NCBI RefSeq assembly: GCF_030247185.1
Contig: NC_080571.1
Coordinates: 32,035,753-32,099,752 of the forward strand
Direction of reading: 5' to 3'
DNA: 64,000 nucleotides
From: Malaya genurostris
Taxonomy: Eukaryota; Arthropoda; Insecta; Diptera; Culicidae
Shown here: one piece after another, positions 21,091 to 32,488 of the stretch
How the letters are laid out: each line of letters begins with the position of its first letter
How positions within the stretch are numbered: position 1 is the stretch's first letter
The notes under the pieces: model-generated
What the model was told of the DNA's origin: nothing
Databases searched by the model: none
The model's input: only the letters and a program-made list of their open reading frames with translations
Program-made: the position numbers and the translations under genes

Positions 21091-21099
21091 ATAAAAGAA

Positions 21100-21612
21100 G
21101 AGTGAAGTGTCAAGCACGATGTTATAAAAATGTGTGTGTGTATGTGTGTGTATTAATGAATGTGACAAATAATGTCATTTTCACAAACCTAAACTCAATT
21201 GAAAGGCCTTATGGCCTCATAAAATTTACTTGAATTTCATTTGGATTTGACTTCTGGTTCCGGAATTACAAGGAAATATGTGCAAAATTATTAAAAAATG
21301 CGCACTCAATTTTCTCGGGAATTTCTTAACCGATTTTCACAAACTAAGAAGCAAGTAAAAGGTCTTAAAATTCTTTAAAAAGTCTTTGTAAAGTTCATCC
21401 AGATCCTACTTCTGGTTCCGGTAATATAGTGCGATTAGCGAATATTTTCAATTTCATGAGTATTTTTTCACAAGCGATAACAAAACGAATTGTACATTTT
21501 TATAAAACTTACTACTAAATTCATCTAGTTGGTAGATCTTGTTAGTTAGTGAATATATAAAACTACTTCGGGACTTCTAGTACTCGGTTTCCGCTTCCGA
21601 AAGCACCGATAA
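21100..21612 (-). repeat. Dispersed repeat family C, reverse copy (part 1)
   Basis: Carries a GTGTGTATGTGTGTGT tract and reverse-oriented GGTTCCGG motifs, and ends at CGAAAGCACCGATAA, where a mariner interrupts it. It continues at 22531. Confidence 0.75.
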
Positions 21613-21675
21613 TAACACATGGATCAATAAGTCCCGAGACTAACAATGGAAACAACATTTTTTTGAAATTTTTTT

Positions 21676-21866
21676 TTATTCATCAACATAATCACCTTTT
21701 AGGGTGATACAATGGTTCCAACGTTTTTCCAATTTTTCAATACCATGTTTATAAAAAAAATTTATCTTTCGCTTCAAAATAAGCTTCAGTTTCAGCGATG
21801 ACCTCCTCATTTGAGCCAAATCTTTTTCCCTGGAGCATTTTTTTAAGATCAGCAAAGAGCCAGTAG
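21676..21866 (-). pseudogene. Mariner transposase, C-terminal remnant
   Basis: Frame-shifted C-terminal sequence ends FFYKHGIEKLEKRWNHCITL, the usual mariner tail, followed by KGDYVDE and a stop. The third-aspartate region just upstream is only partly readable in alternate frames. It is the continuation of the fragment at 21867-22349. Confidence 0.75.
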
Positions 21867-22349
21867 TCACTGGGGGCTAAATCTGGCGAGTATGGGGGGG
21901 GGGCCCAATTCGTTCAATTTCGCCATTGTTGTTTTGCTTTCTGAATCATCGACTCGTTGCTGTTTTTGTTCCATCGAAAGCAATCGCGGCACGCACTTGG
22001 AAAAAACCTTTTTCATGCTCAATTTTTCATGAAGGATAGTAAATACACTTCCATATGATATCTGTGTCATCTCAGTAATCTCACGGAGCTTCACTTTACG
22101 ATCTTTCATTATAATTTTCGTCACTTCACTCACATTTTCCGGTGTAACGGCTTCCACAGGTCTACTCGAGCGTTCCGCGTCATTTGTGTCGGTACGACCA
22201 CGTTTAAACTCGGCGAACCACCGACAAATCGTTGCTTTTGATGGACAAGAGTCCGGATAACATTTTTCAATCCATTGTTTCGCTTGCACGGTGTTTTTAC
22301 CCATTAAAAAACAATGCTTTATCAAAACACGAAACTCGGTTTTTTTCAT
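21867..22349 (-). pseudogene. Mariner transposase, N-terminal part
   Basis: The 160-codon frame starts MKKTEFRVLIKHCFLMGKNT and contains the first HTH (QAKQWIEKCYPDSCPSKATI), CRWFAEFKRGRTDTNDAERS, the linker SSRPVEAVTPENV, the second HTH (VKLREITEMTQISYGSVFTI) and KCVPRLLSMEQKQQRVDDSE. Immediately afterwards the sequence jumps to TTMAKLNELG, which in intact relatives lies after the second aspartate, so the deletion removes the DETW and DNAP regions. It then loses frame in a poly-G run at 21894-21903. Confidence 0.85.
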
Positions 22350-22530
22350 TTTTTAAACAAACTACAAAGCGACTTTACTCCAACCTCGATAACTCGGCTG
22401 TTTCTGGTCGGATCAACTTAAAATTTTGACCCGTTTCAAGCAAAGGTTAGTACTCTAGAAAGACGTGGTTACTGGTTTACTACGAGCCCCATCTCTGCTT
22501 TAGTCTCGGGACTCATTGATCCATGTGTTA

Positions 22531-22910
22531 GTGACGAAAATCTCCTAAAACGGAACTCACTTCGATTTCTCATCAACTGTTAAATCGATTTTCACGAACA
22601 ATGATTCAAATTAAAGCTCTCATTGTCTTAAAATGTACTGTGAAATTTCATCAAGACCCGACTTCCGGTTCCGAAATTATAGGACGATGAGTTTCAAAAA
22701 AATCAAATCGTTATTGCAAAACTAGTAGGCGACGGTACGTGCGGCTTTGCTCCGTTCGCAGCGTGCTTTGTTGAATTTCGTATAGCGTGCAGTTTAAAGC
22801 GAGAAAAACAGGTTTAAATAAAAGTTCCTATAGTTTCATAGCCTGGTGTTGAATTTCATCCGGGACCAGCTCCCGTGTTCAGAACTATAGGGTAAAGTGT
22901 GTTTAACCAT
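22531..22910 (-). repeat. Dispersed repeat family C, reverse copy (part 2)
   Basis: Continues the repeat beyond the mariner, with ACTTCGATTTCTCATC, ATTTTCACGAACAATG, CCCGACTTCCGGTTCCG and then GGTACGTGCGGCTTTGCTCC and TTTCGTATAGCGTGCAG, the tail variant also seen at 11150-11260. Confidence 0.75.
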
Positions 22911-23084
22911 TTAGTGCGACGATTAAAAAAAGAGAAAAAATCTTATTAACTTGACATAACTGTTCATAAATTGAGAAGGTTATGTTAGTTTATACCCAAC
23001 GAAAATTTCTCATTTTATTCCAGATTAAAAAGAAATTTATTCTGGTGATATTTTTAAAAATATAAGTAATATGAGAAAGGCATC

Positions 23085-23165
23085 ATTAGACCACTAGGTG
23101 AAATAAAACAAGTTTTTTTGAAAAATTTTACTGTGCTCTAAGAACCAAGAACCCCCCCCCCCCCC
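23085..23165 (+). repeat. Repeat family D terminus and poly-C run
   Basis: GAGAAAGGCATCATTAGACC followed by ACTAGGTG is the recurring end of a dispersed repeat; other copies are at 24600-24650 (reverse), 34555-34600, 34797-34845 and 46437-46490 (reverse). A run of 14 C at 23152-23165 follows. Confidence 0.6.
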
Positions 23166-23619
23166 GTCGCTTCCTCGTTGTATACGCACCTGGTTACAAC
23201 TAAAAATTTTGAAACCCGTTCATTTGAAACTATTTGTTCAAATTGAATTTACTGTGAAATTGATCGTAAAGAAATTGGCGGAAACTTTATTAAAACAAAT
23301 GAATTCACTGAGAAAAATAAAATACTGTTTAGTTTTTTAGAATGGAGAAATAATACATAGCTACATGTTTACAAAATAATGTAAATTTTTGAAAATCAAG
23401 AAAAAATTTTACAGCTCTCAAAAAAATATGAAAGAACGCTACATTTCCAAATAAAAACGATGATAATCAAACTTTTGCCATATGCTATCGTTCTCGAGAT
23501 ACGGAGGTTGAAAAAAAAAGTTTTAGCAACGACTTTCGGAAGGTTATTTGAGTTTATAGAAAAAGCCGAAGGAACTCTTTTACAATGATGTTAAATAATG
23601 GTCCCTTACACACTTATAT

Positions 23620-24650
23620 TTTATTGCTGAATCTCGTCAAAAAAATGTCGAGATTTGCACAGCCGAGAGATCAGGTAATCATCTCGGCAAAATAATAATT
23701 ACTGAGTATCTCGGCAATACCAAATTTGTTAACTGTCAATTATTGCCGAACTCGTCAGCGGCAATTTTGCTGTTAGCTCGGCAAAAGCGATTATGATCGA
23801 ATAATGAATTGCCGGGCCATCAGTAATCGAACGTAGAAAGGGTTTTTCTTTATTATTGTATGAAATAATAATTACAAAAGCTATGGTTGGGGAAAGAGAG
23901 TATTTTATTAATGTCCATTTTAATGCAGTATACAAAAAAGCGGTTGAAAACAATTATTTTCAGTGCTCTTCAACGCATTTACCTGAAAATAAGAAGATTT
24001 TTGTAAGTATATATGAACAGCAGAGATTTTTATTTCACTTATCTTTTCAAGAAAAATAAGAGTCTCTTACCTTCATCGAATATAAATCATTCTCCCGCTC
24101 CACCAGCAATGGCTACGTGGTGTTCGAAATCTCGGCAGAAGGATTTGCTGATTTCGGTATATTTGTTGTTTACTGAAAAACTCAGCCTTATATTTTTCTA
24201 AAATTTAAAGGAACGGCTGCCCTCGTTCCAGTAGTAGAATGCACACCGCTCTCATTCAGTAATCTTTTTTCTTGGTTGTCCATGACTTAGGCAGTACAGT
24301 TAAGAGTTGAAATTGTTTAGCCTTTGTCGTACCTTCACTGGAAACTTTCCTTTGAGCTGCTCAATTATTTCATACACCTCGTCGATTCTTCCTTCATCAA
24401 AACTAACTTCTTTATTTAAAGTAAATTTATGTCTTCTAGTGCTGTTTATTATCTCGTGGTATTTTTTCATAATACATTTAAGATTTAATTCTCGTTTTGT
24501 CAATTCGGGCCACGACAATACTCGAGATTGTTTCATTGAAAATATCGTAGTTCCACTAATTTGGCAATATTGCTTTCCGTGAGATCTCAGCAATTTTCGG
24601 AACACTTTTTAAAAAACGTGCTTAATCCACCTATCAGTGAGATGATACCT
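23620..24650. repeat. Cluster of TCTCGGCAA motifs, possible MITE
   Basis: ATCTCGGCAA-like motifs occur repeatedly in both orientations (about 23680, 23711, 23777, 24130). ATTGCTGAATCTCGT near 23622 resembles the reverse complement of GAGATCTCAGCAAT near 24584. The outer flanks 23085 and 24645 carry family D ends in opposite orientation, so a larger inverted-repeat element is possible. No target duplication was found. Confidence 0.3.
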
Positions 24651-24839
24651 TTTTTTATCAATCCGCATGTGTTTTTTTCATGAATATTCTTCGGTTTTCA
24701 TGACATTATTTTAACGACCGTCGTTTTAAGCTGCAATTTGACATTTTAATCACTCATTACTCTATCTAAAAAGGTTACAATCGATTAAACTTTTCATGAT
24801 ATGTCGAAGTGATTTCCACTTTAGAATTTACGGTAATTT

Positions 24840-26400
24840 AAGGTACTTCCAGAGCCGGTATTCAGGAACCAGCATAAACCAAACCGATTCGTATGGCCAT
24901 ATGACGAATAAATTGCAATAGTTTTGAGTCCAACTTTCAAGCTTTTCGGGATTATCATTTTCTATATCGGTTTGAATTTTAAAAATTCATCCACCTGTAA
25001 TTCCAGAATCGGAAGTCAGCATTGAATAAAATTAATTAATTTTGTGTGGGATAGTCCCAGTAGTTGATTTTTAATTTGAATTTTTGTTTCTGAAATTCGA
25101 TTTGGTTTTATTTGAGAAAACGATTTAGCTTTGAGAAACGATTCGATACTGGAGCCGGAATTCGAAAATCGGTGAAGCCGAAGTCAGACAAATTCACCTG
25201 AGTAGTTTACATTTGTTTCAAAATGTTTAAAAATCAGTGTAGACATCTTTGAGAAATCGTAGTACGAGTTAAATTGTTGGGTGCCTTCCGAATCGAAAAC
25301 TGAATACCAATAAAACTGAAATAAGTTTATTTGGTTGTCGACTATTCAAATCAGCAAATCTTAGATGATTCTTAGATATCATTTGAATCTTAGATCGGTT
25401 CAGCCATTTACGAGGAAAATAAGTTACACAATTTTAATTTCGTTTCACATATCATCCTATAGTTCCGGAACCAGAAGTCGGATCCAAACATAATTCAGGA
25501 ACCTTATTTAGGAGCATACGAATTTTCATATGAATCTGAGTTTGTAGAAAACGGTTGAGTCATCTTCGAAAATAAGGTAAAAAAATGAGTGAAATTATTT
25601 GTCACATACGCATTTGCTGATCTCGACGAACTGATTCAAATGGTATATGGGTGTTTTGTTCTTCCAGCATTTATTGCTGTAAGCAGTTTAAATCAATATA
25701 ATTATAAAATTGTTCAGAATTCGGAAGTTCTGCCATCTTTCCAATATGTCATATTCGAACGATTATGTTGCCAAAAACGAACCGTGCTAAAATTGGTCCG
25801 AGGCAAAATATCATGAAAAATAATGCTGTTCACAGTCTTTTTGGTACTTAGAAACTATTGTATGTAACAGTATAAAAAATCGTGTTTTACGTTGCTCCCA
25901 AGCCTTTTTTGCCATACAGCGCTCAGAACTTCTACTGCTGGAATATGGGGGAAAAGTCGCTTACACAAAAAATTCGATATCTCCGTTAAAAATGGACGGA
26001 TTTTAACAATCTATGGCTTGTTGGATAGCTATTACCGTGCGGAATCTAAGTCTGGAAACATATTCTGTTTTCAAGGTCAATTGTGACAGATACTGTCAAA
26101 AAACTGAAAATTTTGACATAAAACTTCGTATAACTCAAAAAGTTAACATCCGATCTCAAAACCATTCAATAGCGTTCTGGGTGACGGGGAGACCTTTCAT
26201 TTGCGACTAGTTTGATCAAAATCGGTCCAGCCATCTCTGAGATCTCGACCTCTTAGTTGACAACACACATACAGACACACACACATACACACACACACAC
26301 AGACATTTGCTCAGTTCGTCGAGCTGAATCGATTGGTATATGTCATTCGGCCCTCCGGGCCTCGGAAAATTTTTCGTAAGTTTGAGCGAATTCTATACCT
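24840..26400 (+). repeat. Long family C repeat block
   Basis: Successive degenerate units contain TCCGGAACCAGAAGTCGGAT (about 25462), GAATCTGAGTTTGTAGAAAA, CCAGCCATCTCTGAGATCTC, a CA-rich tract (26263-26303), GTCGAGCTGAATCGATTGGT and CGGCCCTCCGGGCCTCGG. A partial tandem arrangement is likely. No coding function. Confidence 0.75.
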
Positions 26401-27150
26401 ATTTTTTATATATATAAAAAAAGGTAAAAACACGTTTATACAATCCCTGTTGGTGAAGCTATCCATTTTGTACTTCAATTCTGAGCTATTTCTTGTTTTC
26501 ACTTGATTATCACTTGCTTGGCACTTGTTTCTCACTAGCTTGTTTATTTGCAGCATCAGATTGTTTTATATACAAACATGGGTACCTGTAACAACCAACA
26601 GTTGCATATTTGTAAGAACAGGAAAAATATAACAAATAGCTTCTCTAAGAAAATAACAAATATGTTTTTCAGAAAACTAGTAAGCATATTTTTTCACTCT
26701 ATACTAAAAATATATATTCTTTCATGAAACTTCGTTGAGAATATATAAATAAAAAAAGTTTTCATTCTTTTTCAAAAATTTACATTATTTTGGAAACATG
26801 CGACTTTTTCAAATATTATTTCTCCTTCTGAATATTTTACAGTATTTCACGTGGGACTTCAGGTACAAAATAGCAAAAAATTAAAAAAAAATCATAAATG
26901 CGTGTTTTGAGATATATACATTTTTGGTGTTATTTTAAACTAAATAAACAAACATAAAGATTTTGTCAACAGCACTAAATTTTGTTACATAGTTCTCATT
27001 ACCTTAAACATTGCATAAATTATTGAAAGTTTTCAAGGGATTTTTTCTTAGTCCCTTCTCAAAAGTAAAGTTAGAGTTAAAATGGCAAACTGATGATGCA
27101 AATTGTTTCGTTCGGCCATAAATAACGCTAAGATGAGGATAGTTAAAATA
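26400..27150. other. No feature recognised
   Basis: AT-rich, with homopolymer runs and small open frames only. Confidence 0.4.
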
Positions 27151-28560
27151 ATATGATAACTGCAAGAAAAAAAAAAAAACAATCCTTCGATTGCCACCTT
27201 TTTCGACATGGAAACAGGAACCAAGTGGATTTATTTTTTGATGAGTCGTTTTTCCCACCGGATAAGATAATAGGTACTATCAATCTACTAGTGTATCCCA
27301 GCCCCCTACCGTTAGAAAAATTCCTAGTTGGTCATACAAAACACTAAACCAGTATCAAAGCTTCCTGTCTAGTAAGAAAATGTGTGGGCTCAAATGGCGT
27401 CACCGATGGTGATAGGTGTTTCCTTACAATGCCATCTCTTTCGCGTACATAAGACATAAAATATACAGTTGATGATAAAATTAGAATACATTTAAAGTTT
27501 ATAATGAGATACGAACTGATGAAAAATGATAGCCTTGCTGACGAAGAATACAATGGCGTCAAGGGACGCAGACGAAGTGAGCTCACCACTACCCGCATTT
27601 ATCGGTATGCGATCTTGCCTAGAAACTGAAACTACCGATAAGTGCCGTGTTTTGTGTTCGCAGTTCATTACCGGCCAAGAATTGATCCACTGGTTTCCTG
27701 TTCCATGTCGTATAAGGCGTACCACTAAAACGAGAGTTCTCATGTCAAGGTGTATTTCCGTGTCGATAACTGAATGACTGTCGGAGCGTAAAAAAGGCAG
27801 TCGTAAATGGAACACTTGTGGGCTTTGCCCTTGCGGAGCTCAAAAATCCGTTTTAGAGTTAGACTGACTTATTAAAGCCATAGACAGAAGATATGTCTAT
27901 TTTTCGGCATATTTGACCGAAGCGACGACTACATATTATTCATATTATATGAATTCCAGTGGAGCTAAAGCCAGGCGTGATATCTTACGTAACCTTTCTT
28001 TTCTCTCTTGAACATGTCATATTATCTTATATGTAACTGTCCCGCATCGACGCAACTACGTACCCGAGTTTTTGGTTCTCAATACATGGCTGAGTCTGTG
28101 TATGGTGAGCTAAAATTGAAGAATATTCTATCGTTTCTCACCCAATATAGCAAGGAGCAATAGTCAGAAGAGTTAATCGTTCTTTATGTAGTGAACGAAT
28201 TCCTTCTGTTTCTACCCTAAAAGGTTTCAGCAGATTGTGTCGCTTCTGTCAAATCTCTAAATCCTCTCAGGGGTTGAAAATTGTATTGAATGTGCATTTT
28301 GGCACCTGCAGATCGTTCGGCATCCTTTGGTGGATGCAGAACTATTTCTTTCTTTTTGTTTTGTACTGTATTCCCACCTCACTTACTTCAAATCTCACTT
28401 CCATGTTTCCATGTTTCCCACCAGGAAAATAATGAAAAACCCCGGCAAGGCACAAATCTCCAAATAACTACGGGAACGTGTCACTTGAGCCAATTAGTTC
28501 TGATTCCTGATTGCTAGAAGCTAAAACTACCGAAAAGTGTTTCGTTTTGAGTTTGTTATT
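27150..28560. repeat. Unclassified repeat fragments
   Basis: AGAAACTGAAACTACCGATAAGTG (about 27620, degenerate) resembles AGAAGCTAAAACTACCGAAAAGTG at about 28518, and CCTGTTCCATGTCGTATAAGG at 27699 resembles CCTGCTTCCATGTCGTAAAGGG at 45680. These are likely pieces of one dispersed repeat. No gene is recognised. Confidence 0.35.
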
Positions 28561-28858
28561 CATTCATCCAGTGCTGGACTGTGAATCGGAAGGTTGTAAG
28601 TGAAACAATTCGAAAAGTATGCTCCCGACAAAATATGGTTCGTATAGTTGGGAATTCATAATCATACTTACCAAAAGTGAATCAAAGGCAAGGACAGGGT
28701 GTCTACAAAGAGTATTATATAAATTTTTGGTGGGCGAAACACACTTGTCCAAAGACTTCAACCTGCTTCCGGGTCTGGCTTTTTTTACCGCAATGCGAAG
28801 GAACGTCGTTGCCCAACATTTCCGGACAAAGATTCGGATCCAAATTCCCGAAGAAGTA

Positions 28859-30149
28859 ACAGTTCGGCTGAAGTTCGTATCGTTTAATAGAAACACACAT
28901 TTTTTTGCCAAAATTCGATTTTATTATTCAACATAATTGCCATCAGAGGCGATACAGCGATTATAGCGATCTTGCAACTTTTCGATACCATTTTTGTAGT
29001 ACGATTTGTCCTTTGCATCAAAATAGGCCTCAGTTTCAGCGATTACCTCTTCATTGCTTCTAAATTTTTTACCAGCGAGCATTCTCTTGAGGTCTGAGAA
29101 CAGGAAAAAGTCACTGGGGGCCAAATCTGGAGAATACGGTGGATGAGGGAGCCATTCGAAGCCCAATTCGTTCAATTTCAGCATGGTTTTCATCGAATTG
29201 TGACACGGTGCATTGTCTGGATGAAACAAAACTTTTTTCTTCTTCAAATGAGGCCGTTTTTTTGAAATTCCGTCCTTCAAACGCTCTAATAACGCTATAT
29301 AATAGTCACTGTTGATGTTTTTTTCCTTTTCAAGGTAGTCGATGAAAATTATACCATGCGAATCCCAAAATACAGACGCCATAGCCTTACCGGCCGATTG
29401 TTGAGTCTTTCCACGCTTTGGGTTCGGTTCATCGCGTGCAGTCCATTCAGCTGACTGTCGATTGGACTCCGGAGTGAAGTGATGGAGCCATGTTTCGTCC
29501 ATTGTTATATATCGACGAAAAAAATCGGTTTTATTTCGATATAACAGCTCCAAACACTGCTCAGAATCATCAATTCGTTGTTGTTTTTGATCGATTGTGA
29601 GCTCACGCGGCACTCATTTTGCACAAAGCTTTCTCATATCCAAATATTCGTGAATAATATATCCAACACGTTCCTTTAATATCTTTAGGGTGTCAGCTAT
29701 CTCGATCAACTTCACTTTACGGTCATTGAAAATCATTTTGTGGATTTTTTCACGTTTTCATCGGTAACAGCCTCTTTTGGACGTCCACTGCGTTCATCGT
29801 CTTCGGTGCTCATATGACCAGTACGAAATTTTGCAAACCACTTACGAATTGTTGCTTTGCCCGGTGCAGAGTCTGGATAACACTCATCAAGCCATTTTTT
29901 GGTATCGGCGGCACTTTTTTCATCAAAAAGTAGTGTTTCATCAACACACGATATTCCTTTTTTACCATTTTTTTTTCACAATAACAAAAGTAGCTTCACT
30001 CGAAATGCAATATCTCACAAACTAATAATCAGACAGCTCTCAAATCTATACACGTATCTTTTGAAGGTTGGTACTAAATGAAAATGGTATGTATTTAATT
30101 CTAGTGGCGCCCTCTCATAGAAACGATACGAACTTTTCAGCCGATCTGT
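28859..30149 (-). mobile_element. Near-complete mariner element (DD34D)
   Basis: Ends begin ACAGTTCGGCTGAAGTTCGT (left) and ACAGATCGGCTGAAAAGTTC (right, reverse-complemented), each followed by GTATCGTTT at matching distance. TA duplications are at 28857-28858 and 30150-30151. The length, 1291 bp, is normal for a complete mariner. The transposase gene is whole apart from small lesions. Confidence 0.92.
28924..29980 (-). pseudogene. Mariner transposase, full length with one stop and one frameshift
   Basis: The N-terminal portion (about 29972 to 29614) starts MVKKEYRVLMKHYFLMKKSA and has the HTH region, WLDECYPDSAPGKATIRKWF and EDDERSGRPKEAVTDENV. A one-base loss in an A run near 29745 shifts the frame, and a TGA where relatives have Trp interrupts AK-VPRELT at about 29612. 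From 29613 an open 229-residue frame runs to the end with all three catalytic aspartates: MDETWLHHFTPES, HPDNAPCHNS and YSPDLAPSDFFLFSDLKRML, then a YYKNGIEKLQDRYNRCIASD tail. The D to D spacing fits DD34D mariner. With only two lesions this is the best preserved transposase in the window, but no single complete protein is encoded. Confidence 0.9.
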
Positions 30150-30151
30150 TA

Positions 30152-31850
30152 TTTGATTCAGTAGGCGTTTTTTTCACGTTTCGTCTTCGGCTTATCAGTG
30201 ATTGAATCATCAGTTCTGATTGAACTGCGATGTTCATCGGAATGGCACACAGATAGGCTGTGCGAAAGGCGTTCGTTCCACCGCAGTTACGCAATGTCTG
30301 TCCATGATCAGATGTTGATTCTATCGTAAAAATTCATGAAGTTAGTTACGACTCAGCTTCATTGATTTTCAAATACCACGAAAGCTAATATAAAAGCTTC
30401 AGTTCTATTTGCGACCACTGTCCAACAGTAGTGACCAACTTTCGCTTAATGCAAAAACAGAAAAAAATAAATAGAACTAAACTCATGTAACCGAAGTACG
30501 TTACTCTTGACGCGCAACCGTCTCATCCAACATTGATGTTTGAAGCTGAGAAACCGAAATGAAATTGGCACCGCCATAATCAGGAAAAGCGCATACACAA
30601 CAAAGAAGTGCGAATGCATACGGGTAATTATTCAAGCTGTGCTTTCAGCGTCCACTGCGTCCAATTAGAAAGGCTACACCGCAGAACTCATTTCGGTGAG
30701 CAGCATCTACGAGCCGTCATGCATAGAGTGCTTCTACTCACTGTTGGTTTGCAAGACATCAACAACAGTTTTCAATGACATACTTGACCACCGGCGGAAC
30801 ACACAGTGCTTGGAACAAATAATTAGGGGATGAATTAGCGGGGGCAGAATTTGCATACAAGATCCGACTGACAGTGAACGGCACCTTTCGGCCGTAGTGT
30901 GCGCCGTTTTTTTGCTTTTGAGTTAAAATCCGCAAACTCATTTTTCTTTTTAATAACCAAACAAATACGGCTGATTGAGCCGGAGCTGACACTTTTCATA
31001 AATCAATTCATCAAGATCAAAGACGATGAAAATCGCAGAAGAAATACTTGAAACGTGTCAAAGTCAATTTGACGAGCCTTTTAAACTAATCTCAGATCAA
31101 AGTTGTCAGTCCATTCATGTAATAAATAACACCCTACAGCCAACCCCCCCAGGGTGCGGGGAGGCAGAAAGCCTCGACGGGTGCGCGGCACACCACAAAG
31201 GCACCGTCGTCGTCGTCGTCGTGACTATAAATTGGCACCTCTAATTACATTTACGCCAATCGTCATCTCTGCGGCACGCGTGCTTGGCGCCGTGCGTATT
31301 AACCTTGCTGGTCGGAGAGAAAACCGATAGTGCAGCAGCTGAGTTGGTTAGCCACTTGGTCAGCGGATTTTTCGTGCTACCTGACCACGGCACTTGAGGA
31401 CCTACAATTAGTTTGAAAAATTTCTGAAACATGTGAACAACAATCTCCGGATCTCCGCGTATCTCGCGGCCGGCCGTCGTACGGATCGCATTTGATCGCG
31501 GAATGATCTTTTGTTGGCTCCATAAAGTGCGACATCATCGCAGGATAATTTCGCTTTATTGGACGTGAACTTTAATGTGCGAGGTATGATTGGCATGAAA
31601 TTGAACAAATTATCACCGTTAGTAAGCTGCTGTTCGGTTGTATTTAAATTGAGTACGTAGATATACGTTTCAGACGGTTTGAATTGACCATTCTCCTAAT
31701 TTTTGTGGAGCCATTAGTTACAGTAAGATCAGCTATCTCTGATCAGTTCATTGGCACAGAGGGCGAGATGAAAAATTGTGAACTCGGTTGGTGAATTATT
31801 AGTTTAGCTGTGTAGTTTGGCAATGTTTGATTTTGAAAAAAAAATGCTTA
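30152..31850. other. Apparently unique DNA with CpG-rich islands
   Basis: No repeat motifs of the surrounding families are seen. Composition is more balanced, with CpG-rich stretches at about 31140-31310 and 31440-31580, and a (GTC)n run at 31205-31223. Short open frames (up to 77 codons) show no domain. It may be host intergenic, intronic or regulatory sequence. Confidence 0.4.
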
Positions 31851-32200
31851 ATTGTCAGGGTCATTTCGTCGAATCGTACAATTGTATTGATATTGTATTG
31901 GAATTGATTTAAAATAAAGAAAAATGGAAGATGATAGTGTTCATGCCCGTTTGGATGACCTGAAATCGTACTTTTGAAATATTTTCTTATTAAAAAATTT
32001 GATGAAAATATGACCGAGTGTTTAGTTCAGAGAAAACAGTTTCGTGGTTGAATTTTTCATCTCAGTTTATGATCCCTCGCTACCGTTCCTTCAGATCTAA
32101 TTAAGACAAAGCACCTAGCTGTAAGTAGATCGGGTAAACGAGGCGGTTGCAGTACTGTATGCAAGAGGTCGTCGCTACTGATTTATGTTCAGAACGATAA
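31850..32200 (+). repeat. Repeat family F, copy 1
   Basis: TTGGAATTGATTTAAAATAAAG (31898-31919), CGTTCCTTCAGATCTAA (32084-32100), a GTAGATCGGGTAAACGAGGCG stretch and TGTATGCAAGAGGTCGTCGC are repeated in the same order at 34022-34390. The two copies flank the mariner at 32489-33781. Confidence 0.75.
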
Positions 32201-32310
32201 AAAATGCGTTGAAAAATGCTTTCGGTAAAATGCCTTTCGACTTTCGGCAAAATGATCCATTCGACGAAACGGCTTTCGATGAAATGGTTTTCAGCAAAAT
32301 GTCCTTACTG
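32200..32310. repeat. TTTCG-AAA minisatellite, part 1
   Basis: Degenerate short units such as CTTTCGGTAAAATGCCTTTCG and GAAACGGCTTTCGATGAAATG. The same family of units appears at 33860-33990. Confidence 0.65.
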
Positions 32311-32488
32311 ACGGACAGTGCACAGTGGGGATAACTGGACCAAAAACGCAACGATTTTGGAGCCTCGATACTGTGAGTGGTGATGAGAAAATAGAGAAAT
32401 AATTATCTGTGTAAAAAAAAACGAAAGAATGGAAACATGTTTGCAAGTGTCCTTAGAACACAAAATTTTTTTACTTCGATTTATTTTA

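Larger units (their letters stand above)
21615..22528 (-). mobile_element. Mariner element inserted in repeat C, internally deleted
   Basis: Terminal inverted repeats begin ACACATGGATCAATAAGTCC on the left and, reverse-complemented on the right, ACACATGGATCAATGAGTCC, matching for about 29 bp with one difference. TA duplications lie at 21613-21614 and 22529-22530. Joining the flanks restores the repeat C sequence CCGATAATAGTGACG, which fits ACTATTATCGGTGC at 44761 in another copy. At 914 bp it has lost about 0.4 kb of transposase. Confidence 0.9.

Noticed and set aside
25589..26210. Frames of 64-75 codons
   Set aside because: They are translations of the non-coding family C repeat.
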